A stretch of 27,652 nt of DNA from CAYWTX01 sp964461295 (GTDB lineage: Bacteria; Planctomycetota; Phycisphaerae; SM23-33), in NCBI GenBank assembly GCA_964461295.1, contig CAYWTX010000077.1, forward strand, positions 1 to 27,652, given 5' to 3'. The notes under the pieces were generated by a model. It saw only the letters and a list, made by a program, of their open reading frames with translations, did no database searches and had not been told where the DNA came from. The number at the start of each line of letters is the position of its first letter. The stretch's first letter is position 1. Of the stretch, positions 1-6,840 are shown piece after piece. The position numbers and the translations under genes are program-made.

Positions 1-1
1 G

Positions 2-445
2 GGCGGCAGCGGCGACAGCGGGGTGACTCAGCGCGTCGTCAGCCAGTTCCTGACTGAACTGGACGGCATCGAGGATCTCAAGGGCGTGGTCGTGCTTGGC
101 GCGACCAACCGGCGGGACATCCTCGATCCGGCGATCCTGAGACCAGGCCGGTTCGACCTGCTGCTGGAGCTTCCCATGCCCGACGAGGCGTGCCGCCTGG
201 CGATCCTGACCATCCACATGCGAGGCAAGCCCCTGGCCAGGGGCACGAGTCTCCAGGCCTTGGCGGCGGCCACCCAGGGATGCTCGGGCGCCGAGTTGGC
301 GGGCATCTGCAACAAATCAGCGCTAATTGCGATACGTGAATATCTCGAAACCGCCAAGGCCGAGGCCGGAAGCTACGAGGGATTCACGATCGGCAGGAAG
401 CACATCGAGGAAGCCCACAAGCTCATCGAACGGCAGCGGACCTGA
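2..445 (+). CDS. CDC48-type AAA+ ATPase, C-terminal part (5' end outside window)
   Basis: About 147 residues of a AAA+ ATPase module are visible, open from the first base of the window. They begin with a GDSGV segment, then a VLGATNRRDILDPAILRPGRFD stretch (sensor 1 through the two arginine-finger residues), then the helical lid with a GCSGAEL sensor-2 region. This order is typical of the second ATPase ring of CDC48/p97/VCP-like proteins, or of an FtsH-like AAA module. Walker A and B lie upstream of the window. AAA ATPases annotated as CDC48 are known members of bacterial gas vesicle clusters, so this is probably the upstream edge of the same cluster. A strong terminator follows, so it likely ends its own transcript. 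The methionine-like codon at 23 is an internal GTG, not a start. Confidence 0.85.
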   Translation, partial: GGSGDSGVTQRVVSQFLTELDGIEDLKGVVVLGATNRRDILDPAILRPGRFDLLLELPMPDEACRLAILTIHMRGKPLARGTSLQALAAATQGCSGAELAGICNKSALIAIREYLETAKAEAGSYEGFTIGRKHIEEAHKLIERQRT

Positions 446-592
446 GAACGCGGACGGATGGTTCCGCGCAGCGAGGAGCCGCTGCCGGACCCCAACGCAA
501 CTGCGGGCGTGCAGACAATCGGAAGGAAGAATCCCCGACCCTGAGACTTTCTATCGATTGCCCGTCCCTTGGGGGGACGAACGCCTGCGAGT

Positions 593-629
593 GCGGCCGG
601 TTGCTTCGGACAACCGGCCGCCTTTTTTT
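593..629 (+). terminator. Strong Rho-independent terminator
   Basis: There is a perfect 11-bp GC-rich stem (GCGGCCGGTTG at 593-603 with CAACCGGCCGC at 611-621), a 7-base CTTCGGA loop, and a run of seven T at 623-629 followed by more pyrimidine-rich sequence. It sits 148 bases after the AAA ATPase stop and about 360 bases before gvpA, so it should insulate gvpA from upstream transcription. Confidence 0.9.
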
Positions 630-929
630 CTTCTTATTGCGGCAGTTCGTCAAGTCCGCCTCCCCGCGTGCCGACACATACCGTAGCAGGGTCGGGGAAC
701 CAGAGCCGAACCGACGGCAAGGTTCTCCAGGTGCGGAACAGCAGACCTCAACTCACGACTGAAACACAGGCCGGCCGGCCTGAACGCCGGCTGGATTCAT
801 GCCAAGCCTGTCCTCCCACGTCCGCTTCGGATCCCATCGCCTTGTCTCCTGTCGTCCATTATCGAATCCAGGCCGGGGAACTTGAGGCCCGCCGAGAAGA
901 ATCACGTCCCTTGTCGGGACAGAACCGAG

Positions 930-952
930 CCGGGGGGAACGGTTCCCTCCGG
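930..952 (+). promoter_or_regulatory. Hairpin in the gvpA leader
   Basis: CCGGGGGGAAC (930-940) can pair with GTTCCCTCCGG (942-952) through ten or so pairs including one G-U, leaving a very short loop. No T run follows, so this is not an intrinsic terminator. It lies about 37 bases before the gvpA start. It could stabilise the leader of a very highly translated mRNA or act as an operator-like palindrome; both are inferences. Confidence 0.35.
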
Positions 953-989
953 ACAGAACGTTGGCCAATTCTCTTGAAAGGAGAATCAC

Positions 990-1196
990 ATGGCCGTGGA
1001 AAAAGCGATCGGGAGTTCGAGTCTGGTGGAAGTGATCGACCGCATCCTGGACAAGGGCATCGTGATCGATGCCTGGGCTCGGGTTTCCCTCGTTGGGATC
1101 GAGCTGCTGGCGGTCGAGGCCCGCGTGGTGGCGGCCGGCATCGAGACGTTCCTGAAGTACGCCGAGGCCGTCGGCCTGACGCAGGCTGCCGCGTAA
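990..1196 (+). CDS. gvpA: Gas vesicle structural protein GvpA
   Basis: This 68-residue protein is the main shell protein that assembles into the ribbed wall of gas vesicles. It matches the GvpA core closely: an N-terminal SLVEVIDRILDKGIVID helix, then the two beta strands ARVSLVGIELLAVEARVVAAG and the second helix ETFLKYAEAVGL. Length is normal for the family (about 70). The ATG at 990 follows a good Shine-Dalgarno AAAGGAG. Two other GvpA-family proteins occur in the cluster (8275 and 10574), but this one has the minimal length and lacks extensions, so it is the bulk structural subunit. It is the first gene after the terminator and probably the first and most highly expressed of the downstream run. 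Confidence 0.97.
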   Translation: MAVEKAIGSSSLVEVIDRILDKGIVIDAWARVSLVGIELLAVEARVVAAGIETFLKYAEAVGLTQAAA

Positions 1197-1360
1197 GCGG
1201 GGATCGGTGAGGCCTGTTCTCATCGGGACAAGCCTGCCGGGAAGACGAGATATCCCCGCGAGGGGCGGGTTCCTCTGGACCCCGGCCCAACCCGACGAGG
1301 GAGATTCGCGGGCATATCCCGCATCCCGGACGAACGAGGAACAACCGCAGGAGCACAGCC

Positions 1361-2014
1361 GTGACGAGCATGACAATGGACCTGCCGAAGTCTCTGGAAA
1401 CGTTCGCGGTGCATCCCGTCATTGAGACGTACCGGACCTGGGTCGGCACGCTGGCGGGCTACATGAAGCGGGCCGCTGAACTGCTGGAGAGCCTGTACGC
1501 CGAGCAGGACGAGGTAATCGACCAGCTCAGGAAGCTGTGCGCCGGAACACATTGCCTCCGCCATGCCGACTTCGACGCGATCTTCGGCAGGGTCCTGGCC
1601 GACCGAGGCCGGACGAGGGAGTCTCTGTCGGCGCTGGTGGACGGATACCGCGCCGGGCGCGAAGCGGTCATCCAGGAGGTCAGCGAGATGTTCCGCGCCG
1701 GAAGCCGCGACATGGCCGAGGCCGTCAATGCCTGGCCCGATCTCAAGGCGCGACTGCTCAGCGAGAAGGACGACGGAGCCAGCCTGATCGTGTCGGCTCT
1801 GCGACAGGTTCACGTGGAACAGGAGAAGATCTCCTCCGCGTTGACGGGGCTTCTGATGCGTGGGGAAAGGCTCAAGATCGACGACCTGAAGGTGGTTGCA
1901 CAAAGGCTTGCCAGTAGGGATTCGCGGGATTCCGCGGAGCTGGCGGCCCTTCTGGCGGTCTGCGAATCGGCCGGCCGCAACGCTGAACTCAAATGGCGGC
2001 GGCTGGCGGGATGA
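1361..2014 (+). CDS. Gas vesicle cluster protein of unknown function, all-helical
   Basis: A 217-residue protein I do not recognise. It is predicted from composition to be almost wholly alpha-helical, charged, soluble and without signal peptide, membrane segment or cysteine motif. The C-terminal half (SALRQVHVEQEKIS... onwards) has heptad-like hydrophobic spacing that could form a coiled coil. A GTG start at 1361 is chosen because AGGAG lies 7 bases upstream; in-frame ATGs at 1370 and 1376 are poorer placed. It lies directly between gvpA and the GvpC-like gene, so a role as vesicle accessory or shell-associated protein is inferred from position only. Confidence 0.8.
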   Translation: MTSMTMDLPKSLETFAVHPVIETYRTWVGTLAGYMKRAAELLESLYAEQDEVIDQLRKLCAGTHCLRHADFDAIFGRVLADRGRTRESLSALVDGYRAGREAVIQEVSEMFRAGSRDMAEAVNAWPDLKARLLSEKDDGASLIVSALRQVHVEQEKISSALTGLLMRGERLKIDDLKVVAQRLASRDSRDSAELAALLAVCESAGRNAELKWRRLAG

Positions 2015-2041
2015 CCGGCAAGCACAAACGGAGAAACAGCG

Positions 2042-2749
2042 ATGTCAAACGACGCGTACGGAGATTTGGGCAACAGGATGAAGGCCATGAAGGACGGCCG
2101 CGTGAACCTCATGGAGGAGATCAAGGACAACCACAAGCGTATCCGTGCCGAGACCGGCCAGACGCTTGCGGCGGCGGACAGGTTTGTCGTCGAGACCGGC
2201 AAGGCGAATGAGAAGCTGGCCGCCCAGACTCGCCAGATGATGGCGCAGGCGCGGCGGGATCTGAAGGCCCGCGCCGGCCAGACCCTCACGGACGCGACCA
2301 GGCTGGCCGCAGCCATTCGCAAGGGCGTGGCGGCGCTGAAGGCCGACGCGGGGCGGATCATCACCGACGCGAGCGGCTTCCTGGCGCGGACCGGCTCGGA
2401 CAACGCCAGGCTCAGGGTCCAGACGCGCAAGATGCTGGCCCACGCTCGCACGGAATCGAAGGCCCAGACTCGCCAAGCCTTGGCTGAGGCGGGCAAGGCC
2501 ATGGTCCGAACCAGGGCGGCCGTCGCCGGGCTGAGGACCGACACCACCCGGGTACTGGCGGATGCGGCGGGCGTGATGCAGCGCCTTTGCACGTCCTCGC
2601 GGCAACGGGCTGCCGGGTGGCGCGACGTGCTCCGGACGGTCCACGGCGGCCGTCGCGCGCCGGCCGGGGCGTCCGTTGCCGCCGCGCCGGCCCAGCGTCC
2701 GGCCAAGACAAAGCCCAGGGGCAAGAAGAAGGCCTCGGCAAAGAGCTAG
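2042..2749 (+). CDS. GvpC-like helical repeat protein with basic C-terminal tail
   Basis: This 235-residue protein is dominated by long alpha-helical repeats. The motif T/A-x-Q/R/K-x-L/I/M-x-x-A recurs beginning at residues 38, 63, 78, 103, 128, 143 and 168, that is with spacings 25, 15, 25, 25, 15, 25. This means two full 65-residue supra-repeats (38-102 and 103-167), about 24 of 65 positions identical without a gap, and the start of a third. GvpC of cyanobacteria is likewise made of amphipathic helical repeats (33 residues, so 65 is close to two) and binds the outside of the GvpA shell to stiffen it. The last 30 residues are rich in Ala, Pro, Lys and Arg. Function as GvpC is inferred from repeat architecture and position after gvpA, not from sequence identity. 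The start has GGAGAAA upstream. Confidence 0.65.
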   Translation: MSNDAYGDLGNRMKAMKDGRVNLMEEIKDNHKRIRAETGQTLAAADRFVVETGKANEKLAAQTRQMMAQARRDLKARAGQTLTDATRLAAAIRKGVAALKADAGRIITDASGFLARTGSDNARLRVQTRKMLAHARTESKAQTRQALAEAGKAMVRTRAAVAGLRTDTTRVLADAAGVMQRLCTSSRQRAAGWRDVLRTVHGGRRAPAGASVAAAPAQRPAKTKPRGKKKASAKS

Positions 2750-2875
2750 ACGGGAAGCGCGAGTGCTTTGTGTCCGCTCGTGCCTCAGCCCCCGCGCGGC
2801 AGCTTCGCCGACCGGGAGAGGAATCGAGTCGAGTGCATGGTCTCTTGAGGCCGGCAATCGGACGGGAGAAGAGAA

Positions 2876-3325
2876 ATGAGAACCGCAACCGCGGAGCGAC
2901 AGTCAGGCACAGGCACAAGCCGAAGGCCGGGCGGGGCATGCAAAACCGTCCAGTGCGCCTTTTGCGGCGCGACAGGAAGGGACCCGTACCAGGTTCTTTC
3001 CAGGCTTTCCGACTGCCCGGTCTGCCAAGGCCGCAAGACCGTCGAGGTGAGAACGCCCGTTGTCGCCTGCCTGTACTGCAAGGGCACGGGCAGGCAGCGT
3101 CACACGCGGCTGACGTGCTCGGGCTGTGGCGGCGCGGGCGTGATCGCATTGCCGGGCGCCACCGGCCCATGTCGCCAATGCGACGGCAGCGGAAGGGAGC
3201 CCGAGGCCGATCTGCCCTGTAGCCTCTGCGCGGGAGCGGGCCTGGTGGCGAAGGAAGCCGCGCGGGAGCAGGAGCAGTTGGCGGCCTTCGGAAGGTCACG
3301 AAGAACCATAGCAGGCCGGCATTGA
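2876..3325 (+). CDS. DnaJ-type cysteine-rich zinc-module protein (six CxxC modules), paralogue 1
   Basis: This 149-residue protein consists mainly of six CxxC modules starting at C27, C47, C65, C81, C99 and C115, nearly all followed by GxG in the DnaJ style (CxxCxGxG). DnaJ itself has four such motifs forming two zinc sites; six would make three. There is no J domain and no client-binding domain. The second module reads CPVCQGRK, almost the same as CPVCNGRK in the protein at 4150, and the inter-module spacing is similar, so the two are paralogues. Likely a zinc-stabilised chaperone-like or adaptor protein. Its relation to the J domain fused to the GvpL/F protein at 5732 and the DnaK at 10887 is inferred. 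ATG with GGGAGAAGAG upstream. Confidence 0.8.
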   Translation: MRTATAERQSGTGTSRRPGGACKTVQCAFCGATGRDPYQVLSRLSDCPVCQGRKTVEVRTPVVACLYCKGTGRQRHTRLTCSGCGGAGVIALPGATGPCRQCDGSGREPEADLPCSLCAGAGLVAKEAAREQEQLAAFGRSRRTIAGRH

Positions 3326-3806
3326 GGGGCCGGGCCTCCTGTGAACCCGCGCCAGGCCCCCCGCATCGGGGCGCCAAGAAGAGGACTCGCTCGTGTCAGT
3401 AGCAGCCGAAACAACAGAATCCATAGTCGTTGACGACCTGACCGCACTAACGGATAAGCCGGTCGATGCCGCCCAGGCGGGCGCTTCAGGCCAATGGCAA
3501 ACGCTTCCGCCGACAGGCCAACTGCCTGCTCCGCTGGAAGCCCAAAAGAACGTCAGCGCGTCGAACGACACTTGGATAGGGGTTCTCAGGCTTTCCCGCT
3601 CCTCGTCGCTGACGAGGAGCGGGGGCCTGTGCCCCGCCGACCTGCCGCCAACGGGGGCAAGAGGATCGCCAGGCAAGTCAGCCACGGGCAGCAGCCCTCT
3701 GCCAAGCCCGCGGCCCTTGCCCGTTCGTGCGTCGCGAGAACCTCCGCGCAGTCCCGGCGAACCGGGACGCGGTCCATTCAGCAAGGAACCAAGGAGCCGA
3801 TCCGCC
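3326..3806. other. Region without a convincing gene; possible N-terminal extension or decayed sequence
   Basis: An open frame continues upstream of the 109-aa protein to a GTG at 3393 that has AGAGGA 7 bases before it. The 138 extra residues are low-complexity, Ser/Pro/Arg-rich, with mixed third-codon bases, unlike the neighbours. A perfect 13-bp hairpin (3595-3623) lies inside. I favour non-coding or decayed sequence invaded by a palindromic repeat. If it is translated, it would give a 247-aa fusion with the downstream protein. Confidence 0.45.
3595..3623. repeat. Perfect 13-bp palindromic hairpin
   Basis: CCCGCTCCTCGTC (3595-3607) pairs perfectly with GACGAGGAGCGGG (3611-3623) around a GCT loop. 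No T run follows on either strand, so a classical intrinsic terminator is unlikely. The form is that of a REP-like palindrome or an mRNA-processing hairpin between cluster genes. Confidence 0.6.
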
Positions 3807-4136
3807 ATGGCAACTGCACCCGAGAAGACAGCAAAGCGACGGGCAACGCTGCGCGACCTGAGAACCGCGGTCACGGCCCGCATCCGGTCCAAACCGACGA
3901 TCGAGGGGCAGCGGTATCTCGATCTGTACGTGCTCCAGCGCGACCGGTTCCGCTGGCTGCGCCTGATCCAGCAGGCCGAGAGGTCGATACTGAGCATCGA
4001 CCTGGCCCTCGAGAAGATCGGGTTCGCCGCGAACTTCGCGGCACGGAAGCCGGCCACGGGCGCAGCCGCGGGAGGCGCCCGCGCCGCTGCCGGCAGGGAT
4101 CGCAGAACGGTCGCGAGGCGAGCGCAAGCCGCTTGA
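3807..4136 (+). CDS. Small conserved-looking gas vesicle cluster protein, unknown function
   Basis: A 109-residue basic protein I cannot assign. The centre (EGQRYLDLYVLQRDRFRWL, then RLIQQAERSILSIDLALEKIG) looks like a folded helical core, while the N-terminus is Lys/Arg/Thr-rich and the C-terminus Ala/Gly/Arg-rich and probably disordered. The ATG at 3807 is chosen because AAGGAG lies 10 bases upstream and because codon usage becomes regular there. Upstream in-frame sequence to 3393 looks non-coding. It sits 13 bases before the second six-module zinc protein, suggesting co-translation. Function unknown; an adaptor or shell-binding role is only a guess from context. Confidence 0.7.
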   Translation: MATAPEKTAKRRATLRDLRTAVTARIRSKPTIEGQRYLDLYVLQRDRFRWLRLIQQAERSILSIDLALEKIGFAANFAARKPATGAAAGGARAAAGRDRRTVARRAQAA

Positions 4137-4149
4137 ACGGAGAGGTCGC

Positions 4150-4671
4150 ATGGGTTGGGACTGGAAGAAAGCCTTCGGCACCGGCGGCGCCGGTCCTGGG
4201 AGGGCCCTGGCGGGCGGCTCCGGGGCGGGGCGTTCGTCTGGCGGCGGGAAAGAGCAGGCTCGTCCGTTCGGCACGGAGCGCGTGCCCAGCATCGCGTGGC
4301 GCACGGGGAGTCTGGACTATGGGTTGCCCGGCGCGGGCGTCGAGTTGGTGGAAGACCGCGAACAGGAATGCCCGTTCTGCCGGGGCCGCGGCGAACTGGC
4401 CGGCGGGGGTCTATGCCCTGTCTGCAACGGCCGAAAGAGGGTGCACGTCGTTTCGCCCTCGGTGCGGTGCGCCTTCTGTGGAGGCCTGGGGCAGATGCCC
4501 CCCCGCAGCAACATGAGCTGCTGGGTCTGCAAGGGCAAGGGACTGGTTTCGGTCGCGCCCCCGGTGCAGACCTGCCCGGACTGCCAGGGGCGGGGTAAGA
4601 GGCCGTGCGAGTCGCTCTACTGCCCTCGGTGCAGGGGAGTGGGCACAATCCCCTGGACGGATGGGCTTTGA
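4150..4671 (+). CDS. DnaJ-type cysteine-rich zinc-module protein (six CxxC modules), paralogue 2
   Basis: This 173-residue protein starts MGWDWKKAFG, has a Gly/Ser-rich linker (residues 10-36), and then six CxxC modules beginning at C74, C89, C107, C124, C142 and C158. Most follow CxxCxGxG (CPFCRGRG, CWVCKGKG, CPDCQGRG, CPRCRGVG). The order, the unusual second module (CPVCNGRK) and spacing match the protein at 2876, so the pair arose by duplication. This one has a longer, distinct N-terminus. Expected to bind three zinc ions by analogy with the two-site DnaJ cysteine-rich domain. No J domain is present. Shine-Dalgarno GGAGAGG precedes the ATG. Role probably in folding or assembly of vesicle proteins, inferred from context. 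Confidence 0.8.
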   Translation: MGWDWKKAFGTGGAGPGRALAGGSGAGRSSGGGKEQARPFGTERVPSIAWRTGSLDYGLPGAGVELVEDREQECPFCRGRGELAGGGLCPVCNGRKRVHVVSPSVRCAFCGGLGQMPPRSNMSCWVCKGKGLVSVAPPVQTCPDCQGRGKRPCESLYCPRCRGVGTIPWTDGL

Positions 4672-4778
4672 GTGCGTGGCCACGTTTCGAGATGTCGGCT
4701 GCCGGCAGGGCAGACCGCAGTAAGGATGATTCGGCGGCCGGAACCATGGACGACTAGACGCGCAGGAAGGACAGGAAA

Positions 4779-5705
4779 GTGACCACCAGCGACGGCATCA
4801 CGCCCATCGAGATCGCAAAGGACCAGCCCTGCTTCGTCAAGACGCCGCTGGTGGACAACATCGTCAATCGCGCCCTGGTGTACCTGGGGGCGGGCTTCCC
4901 GGTCCATCTGACGGGTCCTGCCGGAACCGGCAAGACGTGCCTGGCGCTCTACGTGGCGGCCCAGATCGGCAGGCCGGTGGTGATCGTCCACGGCGACGAG
5001 GAACTGGGCACCTCCGACATGGTCGGCGGGAACTTCGGCATGCACCACAGGAAGATCGTGGACAACTTCGTCCACTCCGTGAAGAAGCTGGATCACACGG
5101 TGGAGTCGACCTGGGTGGACCACCGGTTGACGGTGGCCTGCAAGTACGGGTTCACGCTGCTGTACGACGAGTTCACCCGCAGTCGGGCCGAAGCGAACAA
5201 CGCCCTGTTGTCCGTCCTGGAGGAGGGCGTCCTGGACATGCCCGCCGGGCGCGGCGATGAATCGTTTGTCCGGGTACATCCCAACTTCCGGGCCATTTTC
5301 ACCAGCAATCCCTCCGAGTATGCGGGCGTCCACCGGGCCGCCGACGCCCTCCAGGACCGGATGATCACGATCCACCTCGGACACCACGACCGTGAGACGG
5401 AAATCGCCATCACGGCCTCCAAGAGCGGCATCGACAAGAGGTCGGCCGGGCGAATCGTGGACATCGTCCGAGGCTACCGCGAGATTCGCGAGGCCAACAA
5501 CGAGAACTACGGCATCTGCCCCACGGTCCGGGCCTCCATCATGATCGCCACGGTGCTGAAGGCCTATGCCGCCAAGCCGGACGTCAGGGATGGGAACTTC
5601 GTTCAGCTCTGCCACGACGTCCTGGGTTCGTCGCGGTGGGACGGCGGCGCGAATCCCATCGTCAAGGCGAACATCGAGACCCTCATCAAGAGGCTGGCGG
5701 CGTAG
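4779..5705 (+). CDS. gvpN: Gas vesicle AAA+ ATPase GvpN
   Basis: A 308-residue MoxR-type AAA+ ATPase, the normal size for GvpN, which is needed for efficient growth of vesicles in known systems. Walker A is GPAGTGKT (46-53), Walker B TLLYDE (126-131), and the sensor FTSNPSEYAG (174-183) is characteristic of GvpN. The N-terminal segment FVKTPLVDNIVNRALVYLGAG and the GDEELGTSDMVGG loop after the first strand are also GvpN signatures. The start is GTG at 4779, preceded by AGGA. It is followed after 26 bases by the GvpL/F-J fusion gene. Confidence 0.96.
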   Translation: MTTSDGITPIEIAKDQPCFVKTPLVDNIVNRALVYLGAGFPVHLTGPAGTGKTCLALYVAAQIGRPVVIVHGDEELGTSDMVGGNFGMHHRKIVDNFVHSVKKLDHTVESTWVDHRLTVACKYGFTLLYDEFTRSRAEANNALLSVLEEGVLDMPAGRGDESFVRVHPNFRAIFTSNPSEYAGVHRAADALQDRMITIHLGHHDRETEIAITASKSGIDKRSAGRIVDIVRGYREIREANNENYGICPTVRASIMIATVLKAYAAKPDVRDGNFVQLCHDVLGSSRWDGGANPIVKANIETLIKRLAA

Positions 5706-5731
5706 GAAAGCGGACGGACACGGAGCCAACC

Positions 5732-6823
5732 ATGACAACCAACAGCAGCTATCTCTACGGCGTTGTTCCCGCCGAGGCGGAGAAGGACTTCGGACCCATC
5801 GGCCTGGACGGCGGAAACGTCCGCACGGTCCGCGATGGCGGCATCGGCATCGTCACGAGCGAATCCGGCCGCATCCGGTTCGCCGAAGTCGCCCCCGAAC
5901 GGACGCTCCAATGCCTCGCACAGCACCAGCGGGTCCTCGAGCGAGTCGCGCTCAGCTCGCCGGTCATCCCGCTGAAGTTCGGCACGTATGCCGACGACGA
6001 GGGGCAGATCCTGGCGATCCTCCGCTCCGGACGAAGCGAGTTCGCCGGGGCCCTGGAGAAGTACGCCGACAAGGTCGAGATGGACCTGTCGGCCTCCTGG
6101 ACGGACATGAAGTCCGTTCTTGCTGAAATCGCCAGCGAGGAAGTCGTCATCCTGGCCAAGGCCCGGATCGGCGACCAGAGCCGCGCGACGACGGCACAGC
6201 GCGTCGGCGTCGGGCAGTTGGTGAAGGAACTGCTCGACCAGAAGAACAAGGCCGTTGCCGAGCGTCTGCTGGTCGCGCTGCGAGGCAAGTGGCAGAACAT
6301 CGTCGTCAACCCCGCGAGGGATGATTCGGCGTTCCTCAACGCCGCCGTGCTGATCAACCGCGCGGAAGAGGGCGAGTTTGACCGGGTGCTTGAACAGTTG
6401 GACAGGCGTCACGCCGGCGAGATCAACTTCCGCAGCGTCGGGCCGCTTCCTCCGTACAGCTTCGCGACGGCCGAAGTGAAGACCGTCCAGGCCCAGGGGC
6501 TGGATGCCGCCAGACGAACACTCGGACTGGGCGAATCGGCCAGTCTTGCGGCGATCAAGGGCGCACACCGGCGCCTGCTCCAGGAACTGCACCCCGACAG
6601 GAACAGCGACCCGTACGCGGCCGACAGGCTCCGGGACGTCTCGGCCGCGTACGGACTTCTGGAGGAATACGCGTTGAATTTCAAGCACACGTTCGACGGC
6701 GGGCACGACGCGTCGGTGACGGTGACGATCCGGTCGCTGGAAGACCTTCGTGTCGCCGCCGTCGCGATCAGGGGGCGCGATCCGTCACGGCTGCGGGATT
6801 GTGTCGGCGCCAAGGCGGCGTGA
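5732..6823 (+). CDS. GvpL/GvpF family gas vesicle protein fused to a DnaJ J domain
   Basis: This 363-residue protein begins as a GvpL/GvpF protein: YLYGVVPAE at the N-terminus, the VIPLKFGTYADDEGQI segment (79-93), and SVGPLPPYSFATAEV (235-249) closing the family domain. Residues 257-313 are a J domain: DAARRTLGLGESASLAAIK, then HRRLLQELHPDRN with the essential HPD at 287-289, then a third helix RDVSAAYGLLEEY. About 50 further residues form a small C-terminal beta-like region. GvpF/L proteins are minor components and GvpA-interacting assembly factors; J domains stimulate Hsp70 ATPase. The fusion would bring the DnaK at 10887 to GvpA clients. ATG 5732 has GGAG 6 bases upstream; an in-frame extension overlaps gvpN and is rejected. 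Confidence 0.93.
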   Translation: MTTNSSYLYGVVPAEAEKDFGPIGLDGGNVRTVRDGGIGIVTSESGRIRFAEVAPERTLQCLAQHQRVLERVALSSPVIPLKFGTYADDEGQILAILRSGRSEFAGALEKYADKVEMDLSASWTDMKSVLAEIASEEVVILAKARIGDQSRATTAQRVGVGQLVKELLDQKNKAVAERLLVALRGKWQNIVVNPARDDSAFLNAAVLINRAEEGEFDRVLEQLDRRHAGEINFRSVGPLPPYSFATAEVKTVQAQGLDAARRTLGLGESASLAAIKGAHRRLLQELHPDRNSDPYAADRLRDVSAAYGLLEEYALNFKHTFDGGHDASVTVTIRSLEDLRVAAVAIRGRDPSRLRDCVGAKAA

Positions 6824-6840
6824 CGGGGGAGAGGACCACG

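Larger units (their letters stand above)
446..989. other. Intergenic region between AAA ATPase and gvpA
   Basis: These 544 bases hold no convincing gene. The open frames inside are low-complexity and lack start signals. The region contains the intrinsic terminator at 593-629 and, nearer gvpA, the hairpin at 930-952. It must also carry the gvpA promoter. I searched by eye for sigma70 and sigma54 boxes and saw none strong enough to call. Confidence 0.6.

Noticed and set aside
5636..5731. Upstream extension of the GvpL/F-J gene into gvpN
   Set aside because: It overlaps the conserved gvpN 3' end and lacks a ribosome site, whereas ATG 5732 has GGAG and starts at the family N-terminus.
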